A stretch of DNA of 64,000 nt from Phylloscopus collybita (GCA_027886175.1 JAJNNQ010000008.1:6489001-6553000); one strand, 5' to 3'. Positions 10,096-21,900 are shown, counted from the first letter of the stretch. Translations and numbers: made by a program. The notes: a model not told the origin generated them from the sequence alone.

Positions 10096-10533
10096 GCTGG
10101 CCGTTCCCTCCTCTATCCTCTCGCACTTCCCTCGCCCCCCCCCCCCCGTTTTGTTTTTTTAAATTTAATTTTTTTAATGTGCGATGTGCGGAATTTCGTC
10201 TCTTTAAGCTCCACGTGGTTCTGCCCCGGTAAACGAGACGGGCCCATCGCCGGCTCGCACGCTCCCTTCCTTACATGCTCGATCCACACAGGTGTGCACT
10301 TTCATCAGTTTTCGACTGCACGATGTCACCGGTATTTGTCCCCGGCTTCATTATAGCGATCGCTCTGGAGCACTGCGTTTCTTTCTCCACTCGAAAGCTC
10401 TTCTGTCATAATCCTCTGACAGTCCCCCTTGTTCGGGGAGTGAGATATCATCTGGTCAAGTTTTATACATTTAACATTCATTTTATATGTGAGTAGAATG
10501 ACTAACTGCTTTTCCATGCTCGTTTCTTTGTAG

Positions 10534-10583
10534 GAAGAAGTTTTAACCATCTTCCCATGGCATCTGACTTTTTTGAAGAGGAG
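10534..10583 (+). other. Candidate exon 2 of the divergent transcript, with ATG
   Basis: The acceptor TTTCTTTGTAG|GAAG has a branch-like CTAAC at about 10502-10506, and the donor is GAG|GTAAGG. The 50-bp exon contains an ATG at 10557-10559 with G at +4, reading M-A-S-D-F-F-E-E-E and ending in phase 0. Both splice sites are strong for such a short interval, which makes chance less likely. Confidence 0.5.
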
Positions 10584-10649
10584 GTAAGGTTAACGTCATG
10601 TAAAATTACCCTCTTTATTTCTGATGTTCCACTAATCTTTCTTCTGTAG

Positions 10650-10669
10650 GCATACATTTGGAAACTGTG
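10650..10669 (+). other. Candidate 20-bp microexon
   Basis: The acceptor CTTTCTTCTGTAG|GCA and donor CTGTG|GTGAGT flank only 20 bases. It lies 66 bp after the preceding exon, a very short intron near the minimum size for vertebrates. The frame from the upstream ATG continues as A-Y-I-W-K-L and leaves two bases, TG, for the next exon. Because the intron is so short, an intron-retained form is possible. Confidence 0.4.
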
Positions 10670-11059
10670 GTGAGTTCATGCATACTTTCATGCCTTGCAA
10701 ACATAATACCAGAGCTGATTAATAAACGGTGGTGATAGGACTCTTATGCCGTCAGGATTGTAAGTGCCTATCAAACTGACATTCTCACTACATTATGCCA
10801 CTATTATATTCTTTGCAGTTTTAAAAGAACTGTAGATAATTATTCAAGATATTGAAACATTTAGTTTATAGTTCTATTGCTGTGGTTGTCACCTTCACTT
10901 TATATCAAATTTGAGACTCATTTCTTAAGGATGTCTCTATTTTCTGCTTTATTTGCACATTGATAGCTCTATGAATGACTGAACGACTAGTCACAGCAAC
11001 TTTTTCCTCTGATAGCAGCATATTAAAATGTGAAAGCCTAAGACTAATCTGCTTTGCAG

Positions 11060-11198
11060 GACTTTTCAGCCACTTGATCGAAGGGAAATGAGTTTGTTTC
11101 AAGACTCTTACGTCGTTCATCAGTTCTGTTAACAAATGTGGGGCTTGAGGATACATTTGCTGCTCCTCTGCATTTTTGCTGAAGGTGCCTGCATTTGA
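11060..11198 (+). other. Candidate exon closing a 39-codon spliced ORF
   Basis: The acceptor ATCTGCTTTGCAG|GAC supplies the G that completes TGG after the microexon. The frame runs W-T-F-Q-P-L-D-R-R-E-M and on to TAA at 11130-11132. A possible donor, GAAG|GTATGG, lies near 11198. The minus strand of the same interval is also open for 102 codons (10905-11213), so openness alone is weak evidence. Confidence 0.35.
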
Positions 11199-11199
11199 A

Positions 11200-14070
11200 G
11201 GTATGGACGACATCTTGGTATCAGAAGTTTGTGTATTTTGCAGCTGCCAGTGAAATTATAACAGTGCAAGCTGATGCTAAAATTCTGGAGTTTGTATATT
11301 TTTCTCATAATTTTTTGGAAGGTGAATTGTTAATGCAATAGAAAAAAATCCTTGCCCTTAAAATCTTACTTAACAATGGGAAAGATTTAGAGGCTGGCTG
11401 TGCGCTCTTCACTTTATTTAAATTTAGGCATGTGAATTTAGATTCAGCTTCTATAGTTAAATAATTTAAATCCCTATTTTTCTAGCCTTCAGTCTGATGG
11501 GCTGGTCCTGCAAAGCTATTAAAAGGGTCTTAATTTAGTGTAGCAGTTGAACTCCAGTAGGGTTTTTGGTGTGAGAGGAATTTGGATTTGAGATGGCTGC
11601 GCAAAACGTGACCCAAAATACAGCAACGCTTGAATTTGCATATTTGTTTTTCTACACTGGTTTCTTCTGCATAATTTCATTTAGATTGTGCAAACGTGGT
11701 ACAGCATAAAGTGGTGTAATAAATTAGTGGACGAATGTACAGTAGGGATCAGCTGGGAATGTTTTCTTTCTGGGAGAAGCAAATGAAAAGAGGCAGAAGG
11801 ATCCTGAAAGTAACAGCAAACTATGTTTTAAAAGTGTGGCTGTTGGTCGGCTCTAACTGTAAGTGGTTTGGTTCCAGGTGGCTTGTAGTGAATGGCGTTA
11901 AACTTGGCTATCTTGGATATGATACACCTTAATTTAATTAATTTAATAGCTACTTTCTGTTGAAACTTTAAAATCTAACGATCCTGTTTTTATTGCAGTC
12001 TTTAAAGATCTAATCGTTCTTCTGTGTGTCTGAGATGTAAAACTTTGTGCGAGGAGAGGCAACAGATTGGTTCCGTCATACGATTTTGTTGGGTTTTTTT
12101 GAGAGTACTTAAAAGATTATGATGGATAATGCTGTCTTGCCAAGGAATGCCGACACAGGTGTTCATCATTATCTTAATTAAGATCCTGAGAAAATGTCAT
12201 CTTTCGGCATGAATTATGAAGGGAGATGCATTAGGAGATCATTTCAACTTTTTTTTTTTCTTTTTACAGGGGTAGATGAGAAGGAGGCTGTTTTGTCAAA
12301 ACCTTTTTGATACTTCTTTATTAGAATACATGACCTTAGACACTGAATTTGTTTCTCCAGTTCGATTTGTGATGATATTACCAAGAGATCTGTGTGTGAT
12401 GCTAAAAGGAATCCTCTTAAAGAAAAAAAAATTAGAAAGTAATTCCCCTTCAAGATACCCTGTTTCTCTTAAAGCTGTCCTCTTAAAAAAAAAAAAACAA
12501 ACCAAAAAACCTATGAGGCTCAGATGGTAGTGGAAATTGCTGCTGGAAGGATCTGATGAGAGATGTTTTATACAGTATATTTAAAAGTATTAACAACTCT
12601 TAACAGAGAAAAAGAAATCCATGTGAATATTTTTTTAATTAGGCATGAAAAGAAAATTTTCTTTCTTATCTTTGCGCTACTGTAGAAGTAAAACTTAATT
12701 CGCATGCAAAGAGGAGGGAGGGGCCTGTGTCTTTCTCTGTTAAATCGATACATTATTAACTGGGCAAAAGCTAAAAAATGCCTGTAAAATATTGGCTGTA
12801 CAACTTCAGGGCCCTTTCCTGCCGCTTCCCTCAGGTGCAGTGCTGGGAGTTCCAGGGTCAGGCAGTGCAGGGGAAGTGCCGGTGCTTTGTGGCTCTCAGC
12901 CTGGGGAAAGGATCCCTCTCTGGGATGGGAGCTCTCTGGGCAAGGCACCCTCAGCTGCTCTGTTGTTTCTTCTGCCTGCACTTCCTTTGCCCGAGATGCT
13001 CCTTGTTCACACTCTCTGTGTTTGTGGTCTGAGAGCGCGGTGTAAACCTGTGAACACCTGGAATAACTCTTCTGTGCCTAGCATTTGGGTAGCTGAGAGT
13101 TTTGTTTTTCTCACCAAGCCTTTCTATTTTAAATCACTTCTTGTCTGCTAAAAGAAACCTGATTATCAGTTCCAGTCTTTTTTTTTTTTTCTTTAAATTG
13201 CTTCAGCAGCCTTTTTAGTGTGCGGAATAAAATACAGAAGTGCAGCTGACAAGCCTTTCAAGCACCTAGTTATTGTACTGAGCATGTAACTCCAAAGATC
13301 TTGACAGTATCATGGGAGAACCTGAAACTGTATTTCAGTTCCCTTGAAGTTTCCTGTAATTAACTTAAATGGCATTATTTGCTTGAATTTGTTGGCATAG
13401 TATGGACTAAGTTAAGAATGTCTTTAGGGTTTATTTTACTTACAGTTCCATGGACATATGCAGAAAATAGACTCTGAGTGAAAAATGAAAAACTGCTTTC
13501 TTTCATGTCTAAAATGAGTTTTTCACTTAAAGCAAGCCACATCTACTGTTAGTTGGCTCTTACAGGGAATGAGGAGCAGCTCAGTGTGAAGGGTGGCTGT
13601 GGCTCCCTGTGCTGTTTTATGGGATGTACGTGAGCCCATAGCTTCCCTCATGGTGGCAAATTCCCTTTTTGCCTGCAGGTGCTGCAGCGTGGTGGGAGCT
13701 CCTGTAGCTGGAATCTGGCTTCCAGTGTGGGTGTTAGAGGTGAGTGACTTAATAGCAGTGTTGTGTTCCAAAGATTTTGTGCTTTATCTGCTTTACTTAC
13801 ATATATTTGCAGTCCTTATGACTGGTGTTTGCAAGAGCTCAGCAGTACCTCTCTGAGGAGAGACATAAAGCCAGGTAGCCTTTCTGGCCTTACACCCAAG
13901 GAATTCTTTTTAACAGTTCATAATTGCTGGGGGTTTATTAACATCAGAGCTTTTTAATCTGTATTCCTTAATGTCTGTAGTGCAGATGTAGATGGTTCTT
14001 GAAGCTGTTTTTTGCAGATTAAAGTGAATGTATTTGTAGAAACAGCATTTTTTTTTCTTTTTTTATTATA
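11200..14070. other. Intronic sequence of the proposed divergent transcript
   Basis: AT-rich unique DNA. Additional acceptor-like sites occur near 11485, 11997 and 12269 (the last after a long T-rich tract). A donor-like GTAAGT lies near 11860, so further alternative exons are possible. No repeat or protein is recognised. Confidence 0.35.
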
Positions 14071-14073
14071 TAG

Positions 14074-14116
14074 ATCATTGCTTGAGGAAAAAAACAAACT
14101 AGTTGGACCTTTCAAG
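14074..14116 (+). other. Candidate 43-bp exon
   Basis: The acceptor is a long T-rich tract ending TATATAG|ATC, and the donor is TTCAAG|GTGAAT. In the frame that is one base plus 14 codons it reads S-L-L-E-E-K-N-K-L-V-G-P-F-K and ends in phase 0, matching the phase of the next exon. Joined directly to the 20-bp microexon, the junction codon would be TGA, a stop. Confidence 0.35.
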
Positions 14117-15623
14117 GTGAATATGGATCACCATAACAGAGTTTACTGTACTAATAAACATGTGACTGATGACTCTCCTGCTGTTCCTGAAGGAGATGCA
14201 CCTTCCTGAGCAATATCTTTTTTTTCCCCAACAGAGCAAAGCCAAGCTTTTTCTTTTCGTAAGCACATATTTTTCACAGTATTTCTTACCATTTCTAGCA
14301 CAGATCAGGAACACGGCATTTACCTCTGAAATATTCTCTGCTGACATCTACAGAAATTTTCATGCCCTTCAGATTTAATTTTGTGTAGAATAATGCATGG
14401 TATAATATGTAGGTCTTGTGTTTTCAATTAAGCTGTATTAGGTAACTATGCTCTCCTTTCATATCCCATAGCAAAGTATCAATATCCAGATGGCAGTGTG
14501 CTGGGATAAAAGATAGCTACAGGCTTGGCTGCTACTGTAAAGCCAAGAACAAACATTTTAGCCTGTGTGATAAATAAAACCCAGGTTGAGACTCTCGGCG
14601 TATTGGAGTTGCACTAAATAATTCTACAGCACTGTTTATTACTGGTTTCATTGGATAATATGCAGCTGTAAAACCTGCTTGAAGCTTTTATTAAGAATAC
14701 TCTGTCATTATAAAAAGGTGCCTACGACTTCTTTATGATACTGGCAGCACGAGAATTACTTTGTTTGTGCTGACTTTCTGGCTTTTATCTAGGAAGGACC
14801 TTGCTGTCTCCCAGCTCCTGTGGGCATTAGGTCTCATTAATGTCTCCTGGGGAGAGGACAGCTCTGTAGATCCTAAGTTTAAAAAGTAATTTTAAAGGTA
14901 TTTTTTTTTTCCTTTATGCTTTTTCTTAAGCTTATTTCAGTATTTAATTTATTGCTTCAGTTAAAATTCAGCTGATATTCCCTGTAATATACACTGTGCT
15001 ACTGTGTCCCTAAGTAAAACTTAGCTGAGGTCATCCAGGTAGTTCTTTGAGAGGAGGCTGCAGAAGGGTGGAGTGACTTTTGGACTAGCTGAGAAGGGAT
15101 GGCAAAACCTGGTAGCAGGTAAGGGGCTAGACCTGGGTTTGTTTTCTCCTTGCATTTCTGGTACATCCTGTGACCTAGATTTGTTCAGGTAACCTCAGCC
15201 TCACTTTATCTGACAGGAACTCTGCTTGTCTCCGAAATGTTCAGAAATAAATTGGTGTCCATGCTCATAATAGTTGTTAGACTCTTGTGCTTTTGAGCAA
15301 GAGCAAGTGATTAATGCTCTTACTGGTTCATTAGCAACATGCCATTAAACTTTGCTGTTCCTCAGATCTTTGATTTCCACAGACACCTGTTTGTGGTGTG
15401 CCTCTTGGATTATGCAGGATTGAACACCATCCAGTGGGATGTGGCACTAACATAGTGTCTGTGGGATTTAACAAACATACTGGATCAATGGGTGAGGAAA
15501 CCCTCGCATTGCTCAGCCTGCAATCCTTGTTTGTCAGACAATCACGCTGTCTGAATTAGTGACAAATACTTTATTTTTGTTCCATCCCCCATTCTCCGCA
15601 TGTCCCTTTTTTAATCTTTATAG
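14117..15623. other. Intronic sequence of the proposed divergent transcript
   Basis: Mostly unique, moderately AT-rich DNA. Positions 15110-15225 weakly resemble a MIR SINE core, with a TGTGACCTAG motif followed by a CTCAGCCTCACTTTATCTG-like segment. Nothing else is supportable. Confidence 0.3.
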
Positions 15624-15788
15624 ATTGCACCCAAGGGAGAGAAAGTGAGATCCACAGTGGGGAAAATGAACCCAGTAGTCCATCCTATCCTGTACCTGCC
15701 TGAATATGAATATGTACCTGCTACAAAGCCAGAATGCAGCTGGGCTTGCAGTCTTTTTAACCATATTAAGTCCTGTTCAGAGTTAATG
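15624..15788 (+). other. Candidate 165-bp exon, fully open in phase 0
   Basis: The acceptor is TTTAATCTTTATAG|ATT and the donor a near-perfect TTAATG|GTAAGT. The length is exactly 55 codons with no stop in phase 0, the phase left by the preceding 43-bp exon. The translation includes a proline- and tyrosine-containing stretch (P-I-L-Y-L-P-E-Y-E-Y-V-P) and several cysteines. I do not recognise a domain. Confidence 0.45.
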
Positions 15789-15994
15789 GTAAGTAATCTG
15801 CTATGAGTATGATATGATTCATTAAGCAAAGCATTACAACAGGGGCACTTTCCTTTGTGGTGCTGGGTTCAGTCACTTACAAAATGCAGAAACATCAACT
15901 TTATTCCCATTTCTGTTGAGAAAATCGCACAGTGCAGGTGACAAGAACTGCAATAAGTATGTTCTTCTTTTCTTTCTGTTTTTGCCCTCACCAG

Positions 15995-16245
15995 ATGAAC
16001 TCAGTGAGATGGTCTCAGCAATGCTGAAGAAGGGAAGGACAGAATTGGAAGGAAGGAGCTATTTCAAAGCAGGATTATTCATCTTTCTGTAATGCCCAAA
16101 CATGAAGACTTTATAAACTTCATTAGGTAGAGTATTGCTAACAGTGTCGTATCAGTAATGTTGCATGATGCAATGTGGCGTTGCTGTATTGTTTGATAAT
16201 CGTGTGGAGCTGCATTAAATAAATGAATGTATGCCAGTGACTTAA
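15995..16245 (+). other. Candidate terminal exon with poly(A) signal
   Basis: The acceptor follows an excellent pyrimidine tract (about 15961-15990) ending CTCACCAG|ATG. The phase-0 frame runs ten codons and stops at TGA 16025-16027. AATAAA at 16218-16223 would give an exon of about 250 bp. Confidence 0.45.
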
Positions 16246-16740
16246 ATGAGCATTATGAGTGAGAGCAGTAAGTGGAGAAAATGGGTACTAGAGGAAGTGC
16301 TAGCAGCCTTTTTTAAGCCAGTGTCTTTCTTTTTTTAATTCTTTCCATACCTGGTAGTTCTTTTGTCTCTTGATAAAGATGGAATAAAGAAAAATACCTT
16401 TTCATTTAAGAAATTGATTCTAGTTCAACTTCTTAGCCAGAAAGACTTCACAGTCCTACTAGCTGTTAGAGCATCTTAATGCTTTGTCCAGCAGGAAATT
16501 GCACTCACGGTGCTGACCCATTAACATCTGTAGTGCAGCAGCGTGTGCTGCTCCTGCTCCTCAGGGCTTGTGAAATGTCTGCAGTGGCACAGCCCTCTGT
16601 GACCTCTTGCATTGAGGGATGGAATTCGTGAGTCCTTTTCTGTCTGGAGCTTGTGGGAGCTCCCTCCTGAGCCAAATAGTTCTAAAATACTGCAAAAAAA
16701 AAAAAAAATCTGACAGTGTTGTCTGGGAGATGTGACTGAC

Positions 16741-16890
16741 TTAATTATTATTAACATTTATGAAGTGCCTTACAATGGAGTGGAAGAGGCATTGCCTTCA
16801 TTTTTACAAATAGGAGAACTGGCACGTAAGGAAGAGTGAATCTCTTCTATCTTCTGCAATTCTTGACCCACCTAATTAGGTGATTGTCAC
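16741..16890 (-). repeat. Possible old MIR-like SINE fragment
   Basis: TTATTATTAACATTTATGAAGTGCC followed by TTCATTTTTACAAATAGGAGAACTG resembles the reverse complement of the MIR/L2-type 3' half. The match is degraded and assigned by eye only. Confidence 0.3.
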
Positions 16891-17159
16891 AAGAAATGAG
16901 AAGCTGGCTCAGGGGAATGGCACTGGGGGAAGCTGCCGACACGTGTTCCGTAGGCACCGCGCTTCTCCCTCACACAATGGCTTAGTGTGGGCAGCGGGCC
17001 TTCCCTCTGTGAGTGTCACTGGGCCAGGGAGGAGATTTAAAAGGGCTGAGGAGCCTCAGGCTGTCTATTGGATAGCTTCATTATAGATCCCATCCAGGGA
17101 AAAAGTGGGGAACTGCAACTCATTTCTAGGAGCTACTCTGGTTTGTAGCAATTCCTCAC

Positions 17160-18080
17160 CCGCTGCCTCCTCCCGCTCCCTTTCGCTGTGGAGTGGCCTT
17201 TCCCCACAATAAGCTGATTCTCTTCATGGCTGATATTTACACTTAGTTAGCCTCTAAGGCACTAACTGCCTCTTCTGGTCTAAGAATTCAGTTTCTTTTT
17301 CTTTTTTTTTAATAATTTATTTTGCTAGGAAAGGGGATCTGTCCAGCTGTTACAAACAATAGTGGTTTTGATGTATATCAATAAAGAGTTAGAGATGTAC
17401 GTTTTCCATGTAGAAGATAAAGAGACTTAAACCCTGCTTTAAAGGAAGGCAAACCTTGGAGAGGTTTACTTAGATCTACAATATGCCCTATTCTTTCATT
17501 TTTAAAAACAGTATTAAGGGATCTTTTTCGAGAAAAGAGAAAATAATTTCATCTTTTTGGTTGCATTTTTTTTTCTTAGTCTCACTGTTGTAAGATAAAT
17601 ATTCAGAATTAGGAGCTGCTAAGGCTAATGTGATTAAAATGAGTATGTGATAACGGGCTCTGCACATTAAAGATTAAGAGCTCAAATTATAGACTCCAGA
17701 GGGAAACACTCCATGAGCATTTGTAAATTTTGTTTGTGCAAGAAATGCAGTCTTAGGCCTATGGCTGCAGTTGCACAACAGTTTTATCCTGTTGTGTCTG
17801 CAGAGAGTTCTTTTAAACACTGTAGTGTTGGGGTGAAAATGTAGTGAGGTGGGGAAGGAAATGAGGAAATAATGTTGGTCTAAGCGTTAGTGTTACTCTA
17901 TAAAAATAGGTTAGTTTTACACAGTTTATTCACATTTATAAAGGTCAGTTTATAGCACTCTGAGTGCAGTAGTTAATTCTTTATGTACCTTTATGCAGAT
18001 GTAATTCCATATACAACATTTAATCTTTGTATGCAAGTTGAAAATATATTAGCAATTAATTTATGTAGGTTATGACTTTC
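17160..18080. promoter_or_regulatory. AT-rich unique blocks, candidate non-coding elements
   Basis: The sequences at about 17200-17300, 17600-17730 and 17920-18080 are repeat-free, AT-rich and dense in TAAT/ATTA motifs. There is no coding signal. Confidence 0.25.
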
Positions 18081-18589
18081 TTTCCCATGTACTTTGCAGT
18101 GGTTCCTACCCTAAAGTTGAGTCAGTGTGTGCTTAATGAAAATTAGATGTGAAATGTAATATGTGGAGGACAAAGAAGCATTGAAATCCTTATTGCTTTT
18201 AAAAAGACAAAGGTACCTCAGATAATTCTCCTTTCTTAATCTCTTAAGGATTTGATGCATAATTCTTTATGAACAATTTGGAGTGAATAAAAATATTTTT
18301 AGAAGTAGTATTAGTACCAGATATTATTTCTCACCTTTTATGAAGCAAAATTTGGTTTTAAAATTTAAAGTGCTTTGCATTTTGAGAGGCTAATTTATAG
18401 GCAGTCTTCCCCTGAGAAGGAGAAGCACCTTGGACGTTTGTGGAGAGGCAAGCCTTGTAGTTATATCTGTGAAATTTGCTAATGTTGCAACCATTGAAAT
18501 AAAATGTTTGTTTACATAACAGCAGTGGCATTTCTCCTCCTCTTCCTTGTGGTTTTGTCCAACTAGATGTTGTGAGTGGCAGTTGCAGT

Positions 18590-18910
18590 GACTGCTAAGT
18601 GTTTAAATGATGACACCATTATGTGAAGTGATTTTGAAATGAGAGATTCCAGCCAAGAATTACATCTGCTCTCATCTCCTTCAAATCATACTCTCTGGCT
18701 GTGCAGATTATGATTGATTTGTTTGTGACAGATTGCAGGAAACAGTCATTGATTTTTCAATATTTTACCTTAAAATTATTTACAGTTGTAACCAAGGGGA
18801 GGTATTTCCATGGGCTGTCAGCCCCTGAAAGACTGGGATAATATTCCCTGCTCCCTGACAAGACAAATTACCCGTAATGAGTGCAGTAGCTGAAGGGTAT
18901 ACTTTTATTT
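18590..18910. promoter_or_regulatory. Candidate conserved enhancer
   Basis: Complex, repeat-free AT-rich sequence with GATTATGATTGATTTG, AACAGTCATTGATTTTTC (HOX/PBX- and SOX-like motifs) and a balanced, non-decayed texture. No ORF is seen. Confidence 0.35.
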
Positions 18911-21900
18911 TAAAATATGTCAATAACCCAGTGACTAAACGAATATTGATTCAGCATAATGAAGCCTGAGTAATGTGAAAATGAGCTCTTCAAGGAGCAT
19001 GGTAAAGACTTTCTTTTTAGCTTGTAGCAAGAAGCTTTTCATTCTTTACTCTTAGGTAGTTGAAATGTGCAGTCTTAAACAAGTCATCCTTAAACATTGG
19101 TAATATGTGGAGTAATGTAACAAAAAACTTGAGGTTTTTTTCTGTTTCTTTTTTTCTTTTTTTTTTTTTTTTGCCTCCAAGTTCTTTTTTCTTCAATATG
19201 TTTCAGTAGATCAAATGCTTAAAGACGAAAATACAAGTTATCCAGGGCAGAGATAGAATTACTACTGGTGTAAATGTCTTTTGCAGTAATATTCTTCAGC
19301 TAGCATAATGGCATTTTTAATGTGGGTTCTGAATATGGGCATGGAAATAGATCTAAATAAACTGTAGATTTGATTTCACATTATTGACTTCTTGACGTAC
19401 TGATGTGTGTTCTGTGTGATCAGTCTAATATTCTTGTCCTTCAACAGTTTGGAATGGCTGGTTTATGAGCACCTAGATATACTGTGGTATAAAACTTAGT
19501 TACCATAATGCACATTTTTCTTTCCAAAGGATATAACACTGCATGTTTCTTACCAAATGAGAATTCTCAAGCAGTAATTCATTTAAATTACTGTAATTTA
19601 TGCAGTGCCATAGGTGTGGTGTGGAAAAGCATCTAATAGATTAATACGAATGTACTTCAATTGTTCAGGGTAAGGATTAGATTAAAGACCGTGTTGAGGT
19701 GCAATTTTTTTTTTTACATTAGAAGTATTGAATGCTGAAAAAAACCCCACCCTATCATGTGAAAGGATCAATTGGTCATTTGTATTCAAGAGCATCATAC
19801 AACATTGGGAAGGCTCTGCAGAAGCACTGGGTATAAATAGCCATGTCACCCAGACACAGACAAAAAGATATTTTCTTGGGGTGTTTGTGTGAAATGTGTC
19901 AATTATTAAATAATGTCATAGCCAGAAGCGTTTAGTGAGCGTGTTTGGGCATGAAGATGACTTTCCTTATTTTCTGAGGACTAACTTCAATTGTATCCGA
20001 CTAGCTTATGAAAATCTTCAGAAGGATGTTTTCCTATCAGCACACAGGTGATTTTTTCCAAATGTCATTCCTTTAGCACTAGAAACTATTTCAGGAGGCA
20101 CTTGAGAACCCGTGACATTGAGAGTTAAATGGCAACCCTGGAATGTGAGATATGTTTCTGTTTTTAATTTGTTAGTTTCAGGAAAAAAAAAGTGTGATGT
20201 ACTTTTGAGTGGGTTACAACTGTAAATAATTGTAGTTTTGAGAGGGTTTGTGCACAGCGCCTGGGATTTCCAAAATATCGGAGAATTAATAATGGTGAGA
20301 CAGTAAAAAACTGAAATATATAACTGTGACAACAGGAGAATTTGGGGCTCTTGTAAATGTTACAAGAGATGTACAAATGTTACAATGTTGAACCATAACT
20401 TCCTGCTCAGTGGCATTTTCCACACCTTAAGTTCTCTGCCTGATCTTTGTTTCTGTACCTTTTTGTTTCTTTGGCCAGCAGCAGGAGATGGAAGGGGAGG
20501 ATTCTTGTTCTGTAGCTTTCCCACAGTAGCGAGGAAGAGGGAGACTGTTCAGGGCTGGGTGCCAGCTCTGGTGTAGACTGAAGGGCAAATAAATGTTTGT
20601 TTTAACAACATCTCCTTTTCCTGAATAACACTGCATGAGCTCATGGTACCAAACTGAGTAACAGCAGATACTGCTGGAGGTACTGCTGGCAGTGAAACCA
20701 AAGTGGGCTCTGCTTGCAAAGCATTTTTCACTTGTGAGACAGGCAACAACCCTGGCTTTGCTGCCTTTCCCAAAGATGAGTTTGTTTATTGAGTATCTGG
20801 CATTCCAGCTCAGGCCTGAACTGTGTGCTTGGCACTAAAGGCAAATGGTGCATTCTTGGCTTTTTATTTAAATTTGTGGGTGATACTGGAGATATCTGAT
20901 GATGATGCCTTGGAAGCTCTGCAGTTTATTCATGCAATCTCTGTGTTAGAATTATGAAAATTGTTAGTCCACTTTCAGGTGGACTATGGAGGAGAAAATA
21001 AAAACCTCAGACAAAAAAAATCCTAAATAATTAACTGGTTTAAAGTTCTTGGTGCATTTGGGATCTCCCAGGAGCAGAACATAAGCCCAATTGCTGTTCA
21101 GTTAGGTAAAAGTAAAAAAAAACCACTGAAATTAAGATCATGGGTAGAGAACAGAATAATATCATTTGTGGCGGAGATGAGGCTATTGGTCAGTCATGAA
21201 GGGCTAATATTTAGGGGCTGTATGTCCCTCAGCATTTGGCAACTTGCAAATTTTGACCCATTTCAGTTAATTTCACAGTGAACACAATGCATCAGTATGT
21301 TCTTGTAGTGGGTGTTCCTGTGTAACAATTCAGATCTTGATTCCATTATGAATAAAATAGCAACCAAAACCAATGGTGGATTTTTAATTTTTTTCCCCTA
21401 TTTGCTCAGCCTCTATCTATCTGCTCACAGACTAGCCAACTAAAACAAGTTTAGTTTAAAGTGAGAGAGGAGAGCACATTGATGTAGGTGATGGAAATTG
21501 TGCCTACTGGGTGAGCCTTCTCCATGCCAAATTACTTATTTGAAATCTGAGAACTAATACATAATGGAACCCAAATCAGAGCAGTCTACAAGTGGGCAGA
21601 CAGCACTATGTAGAATTTGCTCATCTAAATGTCATGATGACTTGAAACCAATTCTTTGTGCCCTAAACTACTCTTTGAAGGTGTTGTTTCTTTTTGTCTA
21701 AATTTGTGGGCAAAATATTGCTTTCCCAAAAGCAGTTCCTTATATGCAAATACTCTATTCTTTTGGAATGACCATTTTATGTACTGAAAGCTGTCAGTGG
21801 TGCTGATAGTATCACAGGCTTTGGTGTATTGGCATATGGTTTATGGTGAACAGTAAGACTGAGATAACCCTATAAAAATATGTGAGGGATCCAAGATGCT

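Larger units (their letters stand above)
9700..16245 (+). ncRNA. CRNDE-like divergent transcript, spliced, possibly with a small ORF
   Basis: In mammals the lncRNA gene CRNDE lies head to head with IRX5, within a few kb of it. Here the plus strand upstream of IRX5 shows a GC-rich first exon with donor at 9906 and candidate exons 10534-10583, 10650-10669, 11060-about 11198, 14074-14116 and 15624-15788. The terminal exon is 15995-about 16245, with AATAAA at 16218-16223. Acceptors have good pyrimidine tracts and donors match GTRAG. The identification rests on synteny, orientation and splice signals, not on a sequence match I could run. Parts of the exon chain keep an open frame, so coding capacity is not excluded. 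The first exon start is unknown and alternative splicing is likely. Confidence 0.5.

Noticed and set aside
9214..10232. Long overlapping frames on both strands in the 9-10 kb CpG island
   Set aside because: Composition-driven Ala/Arg/Gly/Pro-rich translations with no domain. A promoter island is the simpler reading.
10905..11213. 102-codon minus-strand ORF opposite the 11060 candidate exon
   Set aside because: No recognisable domain and no promoter. Frames of this length are expected by chance in 64 kb. It does lower confidence in the opposite plus-strand exon.
10557..16027. A single continuous coding chain from the 10557 ATG to the 16025 TGA
   Set aside because: Joining the 20-bp microexon directly to the 14074 exon creates TGA. 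Other routes need weak or low-quality splice sites, and several alternative paths can be drawn, so none is asserted.
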